DNA of 64,000 nucleotides from Rhodospirillaceae bacterium. GTDB taxonomy: Bacteria > Pseudomonadota > Alphaproteobacteria > Rhodospirillales > Rhodospirillaceae. The stretch is taken from positions 40,641-104,640 of the forward strand of contig SCTM01000041.1 in assembly GCA_004297485.1 (NCBI GenBank), read 5' to 3'. Positions 1 through 8,291 of the stretch are shown here, piece by piece. A program made the position numbers and the translations under genes. Numbering within the stretch: the stretch's first letter is position 1; each line of letters starts with the position of its first letter. The notes below the pieces were generated by a model. It had not been told where the DNA came from. It ran no database searches and was given only the letters and a program-made list of their open reading frames with translations.

Positions 1-1158
1 TTGAATATGGGGCGCCACGTTGGAATTGTCGGGGTCGGGCAGACGCATCATTCGCGGCGGCGGACCGATGTCAGCCAGGCGGGGCTCGTGCGCGAAGCCG
101 TGGATCGCGCGCTAGCCGACGCGAATCTGTCCATGGATGATATCGATACCATTGTCGTGGCGACCGGGCCCGTCTTGTTTGCCGCCGTCAACCAGCCCGA
201 AAAATGGGTTGTGGATGCGATCGGCGCACAGCTGAAGCCAGTGGTGCGCGTGACAAGCGGTGGCGGTGCGGGCTTCGCAGGGGCACTGGCCGGCTATTAC
301 CAGGTTGCAGGAGGATTTGCTGACCGCACCCTCGTTGTCGCCTACGACAAGCTGTCCGAAGGCGCGCTGCAATATTCCATCTCCACGCTCTATGACCCCT
401 TCTGGGGGCGTGAATTTGCAGTCGGCATCATGGGATTCTCCGCCGCCTACTGGAGAGCGCGGATGGATGCGCTCGGCCATACCGAGAAGGCGGCGGCGAT
501 GGTTGCGGTCAAGAACCGCAAGAATGCGATGGCCAACCCCTATGCCCATGTCAAAAAGGAAGTGACCGTCGCGGAAGTGCTGGCCTCGAAGCCGCTGTGC
601 TGGCCCATCAAGCTCCTTGATGCGCCGCCGATTTCGGATGGGGCAGCCGCCATCGTCCTGGCGTCGGAAGACGTCGCGGCAAAATCGACCACTCGTCCGG
701 CCTGGATTCACGGCATTGCCTATTACTGCGAGGCAGACAACGCCGCGGAACGTTCGATGCTCCTGTCCGAACCGCTTGCCATTGCGGCGCGCCACGTCTA
801 TCGCGCGGCGGGCATCACAAATCCCCGCCGCCAGTTCGATGTCGTTGAAGTCCAAGAGCCATACACCTGCTTTGAACTCAGCTATTACGAAAGCCTCGGA
901 CTGTGCCCGCCCGGCGGCGCGGCCGAACTCATCGCATCAGGCGCGACACAAATCGACGGCGATATCCCGGTCAATCCCTCGGGGGGGGCCCTGGGGGCCA
1001 ATCCCATCGGCGCCGCCGGATTGATCCGCCTGATCGAAGGCGCGACGCAAGTCATGGGCCGCAACGAAAGTCACCAGATCAAAGATGCCAAGCTCGCGCT
1101 TGTCCAATCGGGCGGTGGCTGGGCGAACCTGCGGGGCTGCGCCGTGCTGGGCGCTTAA
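1..1158 (+). CDS. Thiolase-like (SCP-x/Ltp2-type) protein, probably an aldolase rather than a thiolase
   Basis: A 385-residue protein with the thiolase fold: N-terminal VGIVGVGQT, SDGAAAIVLAS near residue 211, and a C-terminal NPSGGALGANPIGAAG block. The catalytic cysteine of thiolases is absent: the nucleophile loop reads TSGGGAG (about 85-91). The GHPxG histidine is replaced by Asn (GANPIG). This matches thiolase-like members that pair with DUF35 proteins, such as Ltp2, which cleave a C-C bond by retro-aldol chemistry; that role here is inference. The next gene is a DUF35-like partner 12 bp downstream, and hydratase and dehydrogenase genes follow, so it is the likely last step of a side-chain shortening cycle. 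The frame opens with TTG at base 1, with an ATG at base 7, so the real start could lie outside the window. A run of eight G lies at 981-988. Confidence 0.85.
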   Translation: MNMGRHVGIVGVGQTHHSRRRTDVSQAGLVREAVDRALADANLSMDDIDTIVVATGPVLFAAVNQPEKWVVDAIGAQLKPVVRVTSGGGAGFAGALAGYYQVAGGFADRTLVVAYDKLSEGALQYSISTLYDPFWGREFAVGIMGFSAAYWRARMDALGHTEKAAAMVAVKNRKNAMANPYAHVKKEVTVAEVLASKPLCWPIKLLDAPPISDGAAAIVLASEDVAAKSTTRPAWIHGIAYYCEADNAAERSMLLSEPLAIAARHVYRAAGITNPRRQFDVVEVQEPYTCFELSYYESLGLCPPGGAAELIASGATQIDGDIPVNPSGGALGANPIGAAGLIRLIEGATQVMGRNESHQIKDAKLALVQSGGGWANLRGCAVLGA

Positions 1159-1170
1159 GGAGAATCTCGG

Positions 1171-2100
1171 ATGCACGCCGCTCCCGATACATATGCGATC
1201 GATCTTCCGGCGCTCCACAGCGAACTGGCAATGCCGTATACGCTGACGCCGGGGCGCGCAGCGGGAACTTTTCTCGCGGAAATCGGAAAGCGCCGGATCA
1301 TCGGCTCCCGCTTTGCTTCGGGCCTGACCATCGCACCCGCCGAGGACTTCTCGCCCACGGACGGCGAAAGCGATTTTGAATTCGTGGAAGTTCCCGCGAC
1401 CGGTGTTCTCACGGCCTTCACACAAGTCGGCGGCGACATCATCGGCCTGATTCGCCTGGACGGATGCGACAACGATTTCCCTCACCACATTGTCGAGGCG
1501 GAATTCGGCAAGCTGGCCACGGGCGTACGTGTTGAAGCAGTCTGGGCGGAGGGCGTGGAAAACTCGATCCTTGCGATCACGGGATTCCGCCCCGCCCCCG
1601 GCACGCCGATTGGCAAAGCACGTCCCGCCGGCGATACCGCCGCGCCGGTCACCGTGATCCTATATACCATGAAGCTGCACTACGAGCATGCATACGGCCC
1701 CTATTACGCGCGCCTCTTCGATGAAATCCGCACCAACCGAAGGATCATGGGCGTGCGAACGTCGGACGGTGATACGGCGCTCCTGCCGCCGCGCGAGATC
1801 GACGACATTACCCATCGCCGCACCGGCACCTGGAAAGCCTGCAAGGACACCGGGACGATACGGGCGTGTTCGATCATCAATATGGAGTTTTTGGGGCAGA
1901 CCCGCCCACCGCCCTATGTCTATGCGGAAATCGTGCTCGACGGGGCGTCGACGCGGTTGATCCACATGATCACCATCGACAGCGTTGAAGCAGCGAAGAC
2001 GCGAATCAAACCGGGAACGCGCGTCCGCGCAATCTGGCGCAAGGGCGAGCGCGAGGGTTCGTTGCGCGACATCGAGCGCTTTGAAGTGATCGATGGTTGA
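1171..2100 (+). CDS. Tandem DUF35-like (OB-fold) protein, zinc ribbons degenerate
   Basis: This 309-residue protein has two similar halves, each a rubredoxin-like segment followed by an OB-fold barrel, as in DUF35/ChsH2-type partners of thiolase-like enzymes. Half one covers about residues 25-145 and half two about 165-309 (it ends RVRAIWRKGEREG). The four zinc-binding cysteines that normally precede the barrel are missing from both halves: the first ribbon region has no Cys and the second has only isolated ones. The start ATG follows AGGAGA at good spacing. It sits directly after the thiolase-like gene and overlaps the next gene by 8 bp, so the pair probably forms one complex. DUF35 domains usually bind acyl-CoA; a doubled version is uncommon and may replace a heterodimer. 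Family assignment is fairly sure, function inferred. Confidence 0.72.
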   Translation: MHAAPDTYAIDLPALHSELAMPYTLTPGRAAGTFLAEIGKRRIIGSRFASGLTIAPAEDFSPTDGESDFEFVEVPATGVLTAFTQVGGDIIGLIRLDGCDNDFPHHIVEAEFGKLATGVRVEAVWAEGVENSILAITGFRPAPGTPIGKARPAGDTAAPVTVILYTMKLHYEHAYGPYYARLFDEIRTNRRIMGVRTSDGDTALLPPREIDDITHRRTGTWKACKDTGTIRACSIINMEFLGQTRPPPYVYAEIVLDGASTRLIHMITIDSVEAAKTRIKPGTRVRAIWRKGEREGSLRDIERFEVIDG

Positions 2101-2953
2101 GATGATGCCAACGCACGAGCCATTCACGATTACGTCGCTCCGACTGGGTGAACTTTACCTTCCGCACGGCGGCGGACTCATGCGCGACCCGATGCATTGT
2201 TGGCTTGTCCGCGGGAAGGGCATCAACATTCTCGTCGACAGCGGCATGGCCGACATCGCCACGGTCCAGGCGCGCATGAACGTCGGTGGTTTCGGCGGCG
2301 GGCACGCGGCGTTGCGCACCGCGTTAGCAAGCGAAGGATTGGGACCCGATGACATCCAATATGTCGTCTTGACGCACTTGCATTTCGACCACGCCGAAAA
2401 TCTCGACCTGTTCCCGAACGCCTGCGTCGTCGTGCAGCGCGACGAACTGTTCGCGGCGGTCGATCCGGTGCCGTCGCAACGCATTTATTACTGGCGCTCG
2501 ATAACCCAGGGCGTGCTTGAGCGCAAACGCCCGAACGCCCTGCGGTTGGTTGACGGCGATGTCGAGTTCTTCCCCGGATTCCAACTGTTGAAAGTGCCGA
2601 GCCATACGGAGGGGATGCAGGTGGCCGTGGTAACGACCAAAGCAGGGCGCGCCGCGTTGGTATCCGACCTGGGGGATCACTATCGATACTGGTTCCCGGC
2701 CGACCGGCGCGCGACCGCGCATCCGCAGCGGTCGCTCGCCGGGGCATTCCTGACCGGCAGCATACGCTCGTCGAGCGAACGCGACTGGCAAGCGGCCATG
2801 CAGCGTGTGGTCGACAACAGCGATATCGTCGTGCCGGCCCATGATTTCCGCATTCCCATGCGCATGCCCGAGCAGTGGTTTGCAATCCCCGAGTCGACCG
2901 ACGGCGATCTTGCACAGGTGCCGCCCCCGGCTCGCGATAATGCGGGGGCGTGA
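2093..2953 (+). CDS. Metallo-beta-lactamase-fold hydrolase
   Basis: A 286-residue protein of the metallo-beta-lactamase superfamily. The metal signature HLHFDH is at residues 95-100, preceded by a typical VVLT strand; a later SHTEG supplies the third-site His and VPAHDF a C-terminal ligand. The overall pattern is like N-acyl-homoserine lactonase/glyoxalase-II-type hydrolases, so it probably hydrolyses an ester, lactone or thioester linked to the pathway of its operon. There is no signal peptide, so it is cytoplasmic. The start overlaps the end of the DUF35 gene; ATG codons at 2102 and 2105 are equally possible and would shorten it by only three or four residues. The stop is one base before the start of the enoyl-CoA hydratase gene, indicating translational coupling. 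Substrate unknown. Confidence 0.85.
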   Translation: MVEMMPTHEPFTITSLRLGELYLPHGGGLMRDPMHCWLVRGKGINILVDSGMADIATVQARMNVGGFGGGHAALRTALASEGLGPDDIQYVVLTHLHFDHAENLDLFPNACVVVQRDELFAAVDPVPSQRIYYWRSITQGVLERKRPNALRLVDGDVEFFPGFQLLKVPSHTEGMQVAVVTTKAGRAALVSDLGDHYRYWFPADRRATAHPQRSLAGAFLTGSIRSSSERDWQAAMQRVVDNSDIVVPAHDFRIPMRMPEQWFAIPESTDGDLAQVPPPARDNAGA

Positions 2954-2954
2954 C

Positions 2955-3752
2955 ATGGCTTTTCAAACTCTTCTTTACGAAGTGAACGATCGCATCGCTA
3001 CCGTCACCCTCAATCGCCCCGAGGCAATGAATGCCACGACCGACGAAATGTATCGGGAGCTCTCGGCGTTGTGGCGAGATATAGCTGCCGACAAGAACGT
3101 CGCGTGCGTCATTCTAACCGGGGCCGGTCGCGGCTTCTGTGCGGGGGCCGATCTCAAGGCCCGCAAGGACGATATGAGCCCGCTGCAGCGGCGCGCGCGG
3201 CACCGCTGGATTCTCAAGGACGTTCTCGAGCCGCTGGTTCGTCTCGAAAAGCCTGTGATCGCGGCGGTTAACGGCGCGGCCGTGGGCGCAGGCTTCAACA
3301 TCGCGCTTGCCTGCGACTTCATCATCGCCAGCGATCAAGCGAGCTTTGTGCAGGCGTTCGCGCGAGTCGGTCTCGTCCCCGATCTGGGCGGCCTGTATCT
3401 GCTCGGCCGGGTTATCGGCATCAACAAGGCCAAGGAACTGTGTTTCACTGCGCGCAAGGTATCGGCGCAGGAAGCATCGACAATGGGTATCGTCAATCAT
3501 GTCGTCCCGCATGACCGGTTGCTCGCGGAGACTTGGGTGATCGCCGCGGCGATCGCAAAGGGCTCGCCAACCGCGCTGGCGATGACCAAGACGCTGCTGG
3601 ATAGAGGCACAAACGCTACGCTCGATCAGATGCTCGAATTCGAAAGCTACGCCACGACCGTCGCTTTTCTGACGCCCGAGTATGAGGAAGGCGTGCGGGC
3701 ATTTCGCGAAAAGCGCGCACCCGATTTCGCCGCGATTGCCGCAAAGGATTGA
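2955..3752 (+). CDS. Enoyl-CoA hydratase/isomerase family protein
   Basis: The 265-residue product has the length and layout of crotonases: N-terminal VTLNRPEAMNA, the oxyanion-hole segment GRGFCAGADL near residue 58, the second oxyanion strand AAVNGAAVGAGFNIALACD near 99-117, and a C-terminal helix FREKRAPDF. The active-site loop reads VGLVPDLGG, with Asp where classical hydratases carry Glu; this is closer to PaaG/isomerase-like members, so hydratase versus isomerase cannot be settled. The ATG at 2955 is one base after the upstream stop, and the next gene begins three bases after its own stop. It would act on the enoyl-CoA made by the acyl-CoA dehydrogenases of the same operon. Confidence 0.88.
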   Translation: MAFQTLLYEVNDRIATVTLNRPEAMNATTDEMYRELSALWRDIAADKNVACVILTGAGRGFCAGADLKARKDDMSPLQRRARHRWILKDVLEPLVRLEKPVIAAVNGAAVGAGFNIALACDFIIASDQASFVQAFARVGLVPDLGGLYLLGRVIGINKAKELCFTARKVSAQEASTMGIVNHVVPHDRLLAETWVIAAAIAKGSPTALAMTKTLLDRGTNATLDQMLEFESYATTVAFLTPEYEEGVRAFREKRAPDFAAIAAKD

Positions 3753-3755
3753 GCG

Positions 3756-4943
3756 TTGGACTTTTCATATTCCCCCGCCGAAACCGAGTTCCGCACGGCA
3801 TTGCGGTCGTGGCTTGCAGATGCCTTGCCCACCGGCTGGGGAGAGACGGTTTTCGAGCCGAAGGATGAAGACGAGCGCGCCCGATTTCGTCTCGACTGGG
3901 AGCGCAAGCTGCACGCCGGTGGATGGAGCGGGATCAACTGGCCCAGGGCGTACGGAGGCCGCGGCGCGACCCTGGTCGAGCGTGCCATTTTTGCCGAGGA
4001 AATGGCGCGCGCGCGCGCGCCGGAGGGACTGAATATCATCGTCGGACACAACCTCGTCGGCACGACATTGCTGCGGCACGGCACAGAGGCACAAAAGCAG
4101 CGATTCCTGCCCAAGATCATTTCGTCCGAGGAAGTCTGGTGTCAGGGCTTTTCGGAGCCGAACGCGGGGTCGGATCTGGCGTCGGTCCGGACGCGGGCTG
4201 AGCGGCGCGGCGACAAATTCATCGTCAACGGCCAAAAAATCTGGACCAGCTTCGCGCAATACGCCGACTGGTGTATTGCTCTGGTGCGTACTGATCCCGA
4301 GGTACGCAAACATGCCGGCTTGAGCTTTCTGCTGATCAACATGAAGACTCCGGGCATCACGATCCGCCCCTTGCGCCAGATTTCAGGGGAATCGGAATTC
4401 AACGAGATGTTTTTTGACGACGTCCAGGTCCCCGCCGAGAACATCGTCGGTGAGGTCAACGGAGGCTGGGCCATCGCCATGACAACACTGGCCTTCGAAC
4501 GCGGCCCCGAAGACGCCTTGGGACGGCAGATGCGGTTTAAGCAAGAGCTCGATGAGTTACTTACGACCCTCGCGAGCCTCAAACGGGACGGCGGCCACGT
4601 CATCGACGATCCTATCATCCGCCAGAAACTCGCCAAATCGATTACCGAAGTTGAGATCATGCGGCTTAACGCGCTGCGCAGTATCAGCAGATATCTGAAT
4701 GGTGAGGATCGTGGGCCGGATGTATCGCTCATGAAGCTCTTTTGGAGTCATGCCGCACAGCGCTTGTACGATACCGCGCTCGAGGCACTCGGCCCGCTCG
4801 CGCCGCTTTGGGGAAGCGCCGCGACCGCAGGCGGTCGGTTCCAGTTGAGCTGGCTCCAGTCAAAGGCCTTTACCATCTATTCGGGCTCGTCCGAAATCCA
4901 ACGCAATATCATCGGCGAGCGCATGCTCGGCTTACCGCGTTAG
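3756..4943 (+). CDS. Acyl-CoA dehydrogenase, alpha-type partner
   Basis: This 395-residue flavoprotein has the three-domain acyl-CoA dehydrogenase layout: N-terminal helices, the beta-domain motif GFSEPNAGSDLASV near residue 130, KIWTSFAQYADW near 160, and a C-terminal helical domain ending SGSSEIQRNIIGERMLGLP. The Y-E catalytic glutamate of short- and medium-chain enzymes is replaced by Ser in YSGSSEIQ; the LAFERGPE segment near 247 may supply the base, as described for FadE26/28-type enzymes. Translation starts at TTG 3756, which fits the conserved N-terminus DFSYSPAETEF. A second, shorter dehydrogenase follows 9 bp downstream, the arrangement of alpha2-beta2 acyl-CoA dehydrogenases used on bulky ring-bearing acyl-CoAs. 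A (GC)8 tract lies at 4005-4020. Confidence 0.88.
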   Translation: MDFSYSPAETEFRTALRSWLADALPTGWGETVFEPKDEDERARFRLDWERKLHAGGWSGINWPRAYGGRGATLVERAIFAEEMARARAPEGLNIIVGHNLVGTTLLRHGTEAQKQRFLPKIISSEEVWCQGFSEPNAGSDLASVRTRAERRGDKFIVNGQKIWTSFAQYADWCIALVRTDPEVRKHAGLSFLLINMKTPGITIRPLRQISGESEFNEMFFDDVQVPAENIVGEVNGGWAIAMTTLAFERGPEDALGRQMRFKQELDELLTTLASLKRDGGHVIDDPIIRQKLAKSITEVEIMRLNALRSISRYLNGEDRGPDVSLMKLFWSHAAQRLYDTALEALGPLAPLWGSAATAGGRFQLSWLQSKAFTIYSGSSEIQRNIIGERMLGLPR

Positions 4944-4952
4944 GGGGCGTCC

Positions 4953-6083
4953 ATGAACTTCGGATTCGACGGAACGCAGCGCAGCTTGGGCGATACCGTC
5001 GCGCGCCTGTTGCAAAGCGTTCCGGCGCTGACGGCACCCGATCTTGATCCGCGCCAGAGCGACAGAGTCTATGAAATGCTTGCCGAGTGTGGATTGTTCG
5101 CGCTGCTGGTGCCCGAAAGCTGCGGTGGCACAGGTCTGTCGCTTGTGGATACCGCTCTTGCGGTCGAAAGTCTGGGCGGTGGTCTTGCACCGCCCGCGGT
5201 CATTGCAACCCTTGCTGCAACCGATGCCATTGTCCGTCATGGCCATGAGGGCCAGCGGCGGGAACTCTTGCCAAAAATCGCATCGGGCGAGTTGAGGGTT
5301 GCCATCGCGCTACTTGAGCCGGGATGCGGCTACGATCCTCATACGATGAAAAGCACGATTGCGAACGGTCGCCTGACCGGGCGCAAACTGCTGGTGCCGG
5401 GCGCGGCGGAAGCGGACCTGCTGCTCATCGTCACCGGGTCCGGCGGCAAGCCGACGCTGGCATTACTCGATGCACGATCGGGCGGCGTTGCCACTCAGGT
5501 TCAGGAGAGTCTCGATCCGACCGCTGATTTCCACGAGGTGGTTCTGAAGAATGTCGCCGTGAGGCCGGAGTCGCTGTTGGGTGGCGCATCGCCGGAGCGG
5601 GCCGTCGAGCGGCTCATGGATGTCTCGGCCACGCTCCATGCCGGAATGCTCATGGGTATTGCCGCGCAGATGCTCCACAAGACGGTTGAATACGCAAAAA
5701 TCCGCGTCCAGTTCGGGCAGGCCATCGGCGCATTCCAGGCGATCAAGCATCGCTGCGCAGACATGGCTGTTGCGGTTGAGGCGGGCCAATCCGCGGCATA
5801 CTACGCCTTCTGGGCGATTGCCGAGGACAGTTCAGACTCTCCGCGCGCCGCCGCGATGGCCAAGAGCTATTGCGGTGAGGTGGCGCGCATGGTGTGCAAT
5901 GAGGCGATTCAGGTTCATGGCGGCATGGGCTTTACGTGGGAGCTTGGGCTGCACCGCTATCTGCGGCGTGCCAAGGTTCTAGAGCACGCATTTGGCGAGG
6001 GCGCTTGGCACAATGAGAGAATTGTGGCGGCGACGCTGGCTGCGCTCATACCGGAGACAAACCGCCAGTGGGAAGTTGCCTAG
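4953..6083 (+). CDS. Acyl-CoA dehydrogenase, beta-type partner
   Basis: A 376-residue acyl-CoA dehydrogenase family protein: N-terminal helical domain (LVPESCGGTGLSLVDTALAV), a shortened beta domain, and a C-terminal domain with QFGQAIGAFQAIKHRCADMA near residue 250 and QVHGGMGFTWELGLHRYLRR near 325. The beta domain is less conserved than in the partner encoded just upstream, and its flavin loop is weak, as seen in the non-catalytic or half-site subunit of heterotetrameric FadE pairs. It is the last gene of the operon that begins with the thiolase-like protein; the following 150 bp contain a strong palindromic repeat and then a convergent TetR gene. It probably acts with its neighbour in one alpha2-beta2 enzyme; this is inference from gene order. 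Confidence 0.86.
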   Translation: MNFGFDGTQRSLGDTVARLLQSVPALTAPDLDPRQSDRVYEMLAECGLFALLVPESCGGTGLSLVDTALAVESLGGGLAPPAVIATLAATDAIVRHGHEGQRRELLPKIASGELRVAIALLEPGCGYDPHTMKSTIANGRLTGRKLLVPGAAEADLLLIVTGSGGKPTLALLDARSGGVATQVQESLDPTADFHEVVLKNVAVRPESLLGGASPERAVERLMDVSATLHAGMLMGIAAQMLHKTVEYAKIRVQFGQAIGAFQAIKHRCADMAVAVEAGQSAAYYAFWAIAEDSSDSPRAAAMAKSYCGEVARMVCNEAIQVHGGMGFTWELGLHRYLRRAKVLEHAFGEGAWHNERIVAATLAALIPETNRQWEVA

Positions 6084-6109
6084 AACAAGATTTGATGACG
6101 TTGAATTGC

Positions 6110-6172
6110 CCCCTCACCGCCTCACTCCGCTCGGCACCATCTCCCCGTTGGGGAGAGGGTTGGGGTGAGGGG
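6110..6172. repeat. Dispersed palindromic (REP-like) element
   Basis: Outer arms CCCCTCACC (6110-6118) and GGTGAGGGG (6164-6172) enclose an inner hairpin CTCCCC-GTTG-GGGAG (6141-6155). This composition is typical of repetitive intergenic hairpins of alphaproteobacteria. It lies between convergent genes, where it could also end transcription from both sides, though there is no T tract. Confidence 0.7.
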
Positions 6173-6235
6173 ACAGCGCGCTTCAACGTGAAGCAATCAG
6201 GCTCACTGAACTGGACGTGCGGCATCGCCAGCGGG

Positions 6236-7030
6236 CTAACGCCGTCGCGGCGCATTGCGCGCGGATTGCTCAACGCGCAGCTCTTCCGCGAGCAAATTAA
6301 GTATTCGCTCAACGATCGCCGTGCCCGCTTTGGTCAGGTTCCGTGGTCGCCGATATAGGATCCAGGTTATAATGACTTGGTTCAATCCGCCGATGAGGAT
6401 CGCGGCGGTTTCGTAAGGATCACGCATGGCGGACCATGCGCCTTCATCCATCCCCTGACGGATGAGGAGCACAAGTACGCGTGCGAAATCGTCGATGCTA
6501 TGACGCAACTCCTCCGTGTCATTGACGAACACGCTCGGCCAAATTTCCAGATAAAAAAGTCGCGCCCATTCGGCATTTTCGCGGGCGAAATCGGCGGACA
6601 TCGACATGTAAAGGAGGATCCGCTCGCGCGCGTCCGTCACGCCCGCCACGGCGTCGCGGTATTTCGAGAAAAAGGCGGCGAGGTACGACAACGGGACCTC
6701 GGAGGCCAATTCCTCCTTGCTCTTGTAGTAGTCGTAGAGGGTCGACGTCGGCACACCGGCTTCGGCAGCAATGTCCGCAATCTTAGGCCTTGAGATGCCG
6801 TCGCGCGCGAACACCCGAAGGGCGGCGTTCATGATTTGCTGCGCGGTTCGCTTGCTGCGATCCTGTTTGCGATTGCTCACGCGCTTCGGCCGGTCTGCGA
6901 TCGTGGCCAGAAGCGCGTCGAACGAATCCGCGTGCGCAAGCCGGACAGGAGCCTCCGGCGTGTCCGATGCAGACTCCGTCGTGGGTTTGAGGTCACTTAT
7001 ACGGGTGGCCACGTTCGACGCTCTCCCCAT
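6236..7030 (-). CDS. TetR/AcrR-family transcriptional regulator
   Basis: The product has a TetR-type helix-turn-helix in its first half: the KRTAQQIMNAALRVFARDG helix, then KIADIAAEAGVPTSTLYDYY as recognition helix and YKSKEEL. A ligand-binding all-helical C-terminal domain follows. The frame is open back to a TTG at 7153, but no ribosome binding site is seen there and the extra 41 residues look unstructured, so the ATG at 7030 (264 residues) is preferred. Even so it has about 50 residues before the DNA-binding domain, longer than usual. It converges on the acyl-CoA operon and lies upstream of an oxidoreductase gene on its own strand. TetR regulators of this kind often sense acyl-CoA; control of the neighbouring catabolic operon is plausible but not shown. 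Confidence 0.85.
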   Translation of the reverse strand: MGRASNVATRISDLKPTTESASDTPEAPVRLAHADSFDALLATIADRPKRVSNRKQDRSKRTAQQIMNAALRVFARDGISRPKIADIAAEAGVPTSTLYDYYKSKEELASEVPLSYLAAFFSKYRDAVAGVTDARERILLYMSMSADFARENAEWARLFYLEIWPSVFVNDTEELRHSIDDFARVLVLLIRQGMDEGAWSAMRDPYETAAILIGGLNQVIITWILYRRPRNLTKAGTAIVERILNLLAEELRVEQSARNAPRRR

Positions 7031-7322
7031 GCAGGCAACGCGTGACCATGTCCCGACCGAGTCCGGCGTTGCAGAAGCTTCCTCGCACAGCGGCCACCGC
7101 CGGACAAGTCCGATAAAAACTCGGATTGCGTCCACCCGTGTGATTGCAAACAAGGTTATTTACGACAAATTCCGTGGCCAGATGGTGATCTATTCCGACT
7201 AAACGTCAATTGCAAATTGAAGCCTGCCGCTCGGTTCCGTCGTGATGCATTCGGCCGGCCGTGGCGCGCGTGCCTGATGCCCCGCGCGCGGCGTGAAAAA
7301 ACGCACCTCGAATGCGGGGAAA

Positions 7323-8213
7323 TTATCTTCCCTTAAGATAGCCTTCCGCGATCTCGTCGAGCCGCCGCTGCATACCGTCGATACCATAGTCGGGCGCCGT
7401 CCCTTCCTTGCCGGGACAAAACAATACCAGGCGATGGGCCCCTGCGGCGGCATAGTCATCTAGAATCTGACAGGGCTCGGCATCCTCGTAGACGAGGCAG
7501 CTAATCTCGATCTCGCGGAAGTCGCGCCCCTGTTTTTCACATTCCCGTTTGATGAAAGCGATCCGCTCGGCGAGGACCTTGGTCGTCATGAGGCCGCGGC
7601 CGGTACCCGGCATCCAACCGCTTCCATAAGTCGCCACGTCCTTCAGGGCCGCATCCACGAAAGCGCCAATATGGATCGGCGGATGCGGCTTCTGAACAGG
7701 CTTTGGATATTGGCGCACGAGGGGAAAGCTCACGAACTCGCCTTCATGACTGGCGTCGTCCTCGGCCCACAGCTTGATCATCGCCCGGACATAATCCCGC
7801 GTCACCCCCCAGCGGCGCGAAAAATCAATGCCGAACAACGCCGCTTCTTCCGCGTTCCATCCGGACCCGATGCCGAATATGAAGCGCCCGTTGGAATAAC
7901 GATCCAGGGTCGCAACCGTTTTTGCGAGCTCCAGGGGATGATGCTCGGCGACAAGACAGATGGCTGTGCCGATCTTGATCCTGGTCGTGACGGCCGCGGC
8001 GAAGGATAGCGAGACGAATGGCGCCGGCAGTTCATAGTAAAAATCCGGCAACTCGAGGCCGGACGCCGACGGCCGCTTCGATTCCCTACCGACCGGGACA
8101 GCGGTGTGCTCGCCGACGAAAAATGACTCAAATCCCCGCTCCTCACAGGCGCGTGCCATGGTCGCGGGGTCAGCTGTCTTATTGCTCAATGGTGCGACTA
8201 CGCCGATCTTCAT
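7323..8213 (-). CDS. Luciferase-like (F420-type) monooxygenase/oxidoreductase
   Basis: A 296-residue TIM-barrel protein of the luciferase-like family. It opens with KIGVVAPLSN, has FESFFVGEHTAVP near residue 30, IKIGTAICLVAEHHPLELAKTVATLD near 80-105, and GRFIFGIGSGWNAEE near 110-125, the flavin/F420 phosphate-binding loop. The pattern resembles LLM-class F420-dependent oxidoreductases; whether the cofactor is FMN or F420 cannot be read from sequence. The ATG at 8213 is preceded by GGTGAGGACG and matches the family N-terminus, so the longer frame starting at 8264 is not used. The gene is flanked by TetR and MFS genes on the same strand, suggesting a role in oxidising or reducing a catabolic or xenobiotic substrate. 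Confidence 0.85.
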   Translation of the reverse strand: MKIGVVAPLSNKTADPATMARACEERGFESFFVGEHTAVPVGRESKRPSASGLELPDFYYELPAPFVSLSFAAAVTTRIKIGTAICLVAEHHPLELAKTVATLDRYSNGRFIFGIGSGWNAEEAALFGIDFSRRWGVTRDYVRAMIKLWAEDDASHEGEFVSFPLVRQYPKPVQKPHPPIHIGAFVDAALKDVATYGSGWMPGTGRGLMTTKVLAERIAFIKRECEKQGRDFREIEISCLVYEDAEPCQILDDYAAAGAHRLVLFCPGKEGTAPDYGIDGMQRRLDEIAEGYLKGR

Positions 8214-8291
8214 CGTCCTCACCTTCACCCGGCCAATCAAATCCAATTGGGATAGTAAGCGCACCTGTCACGGGCGCAACACGGTAAGATG

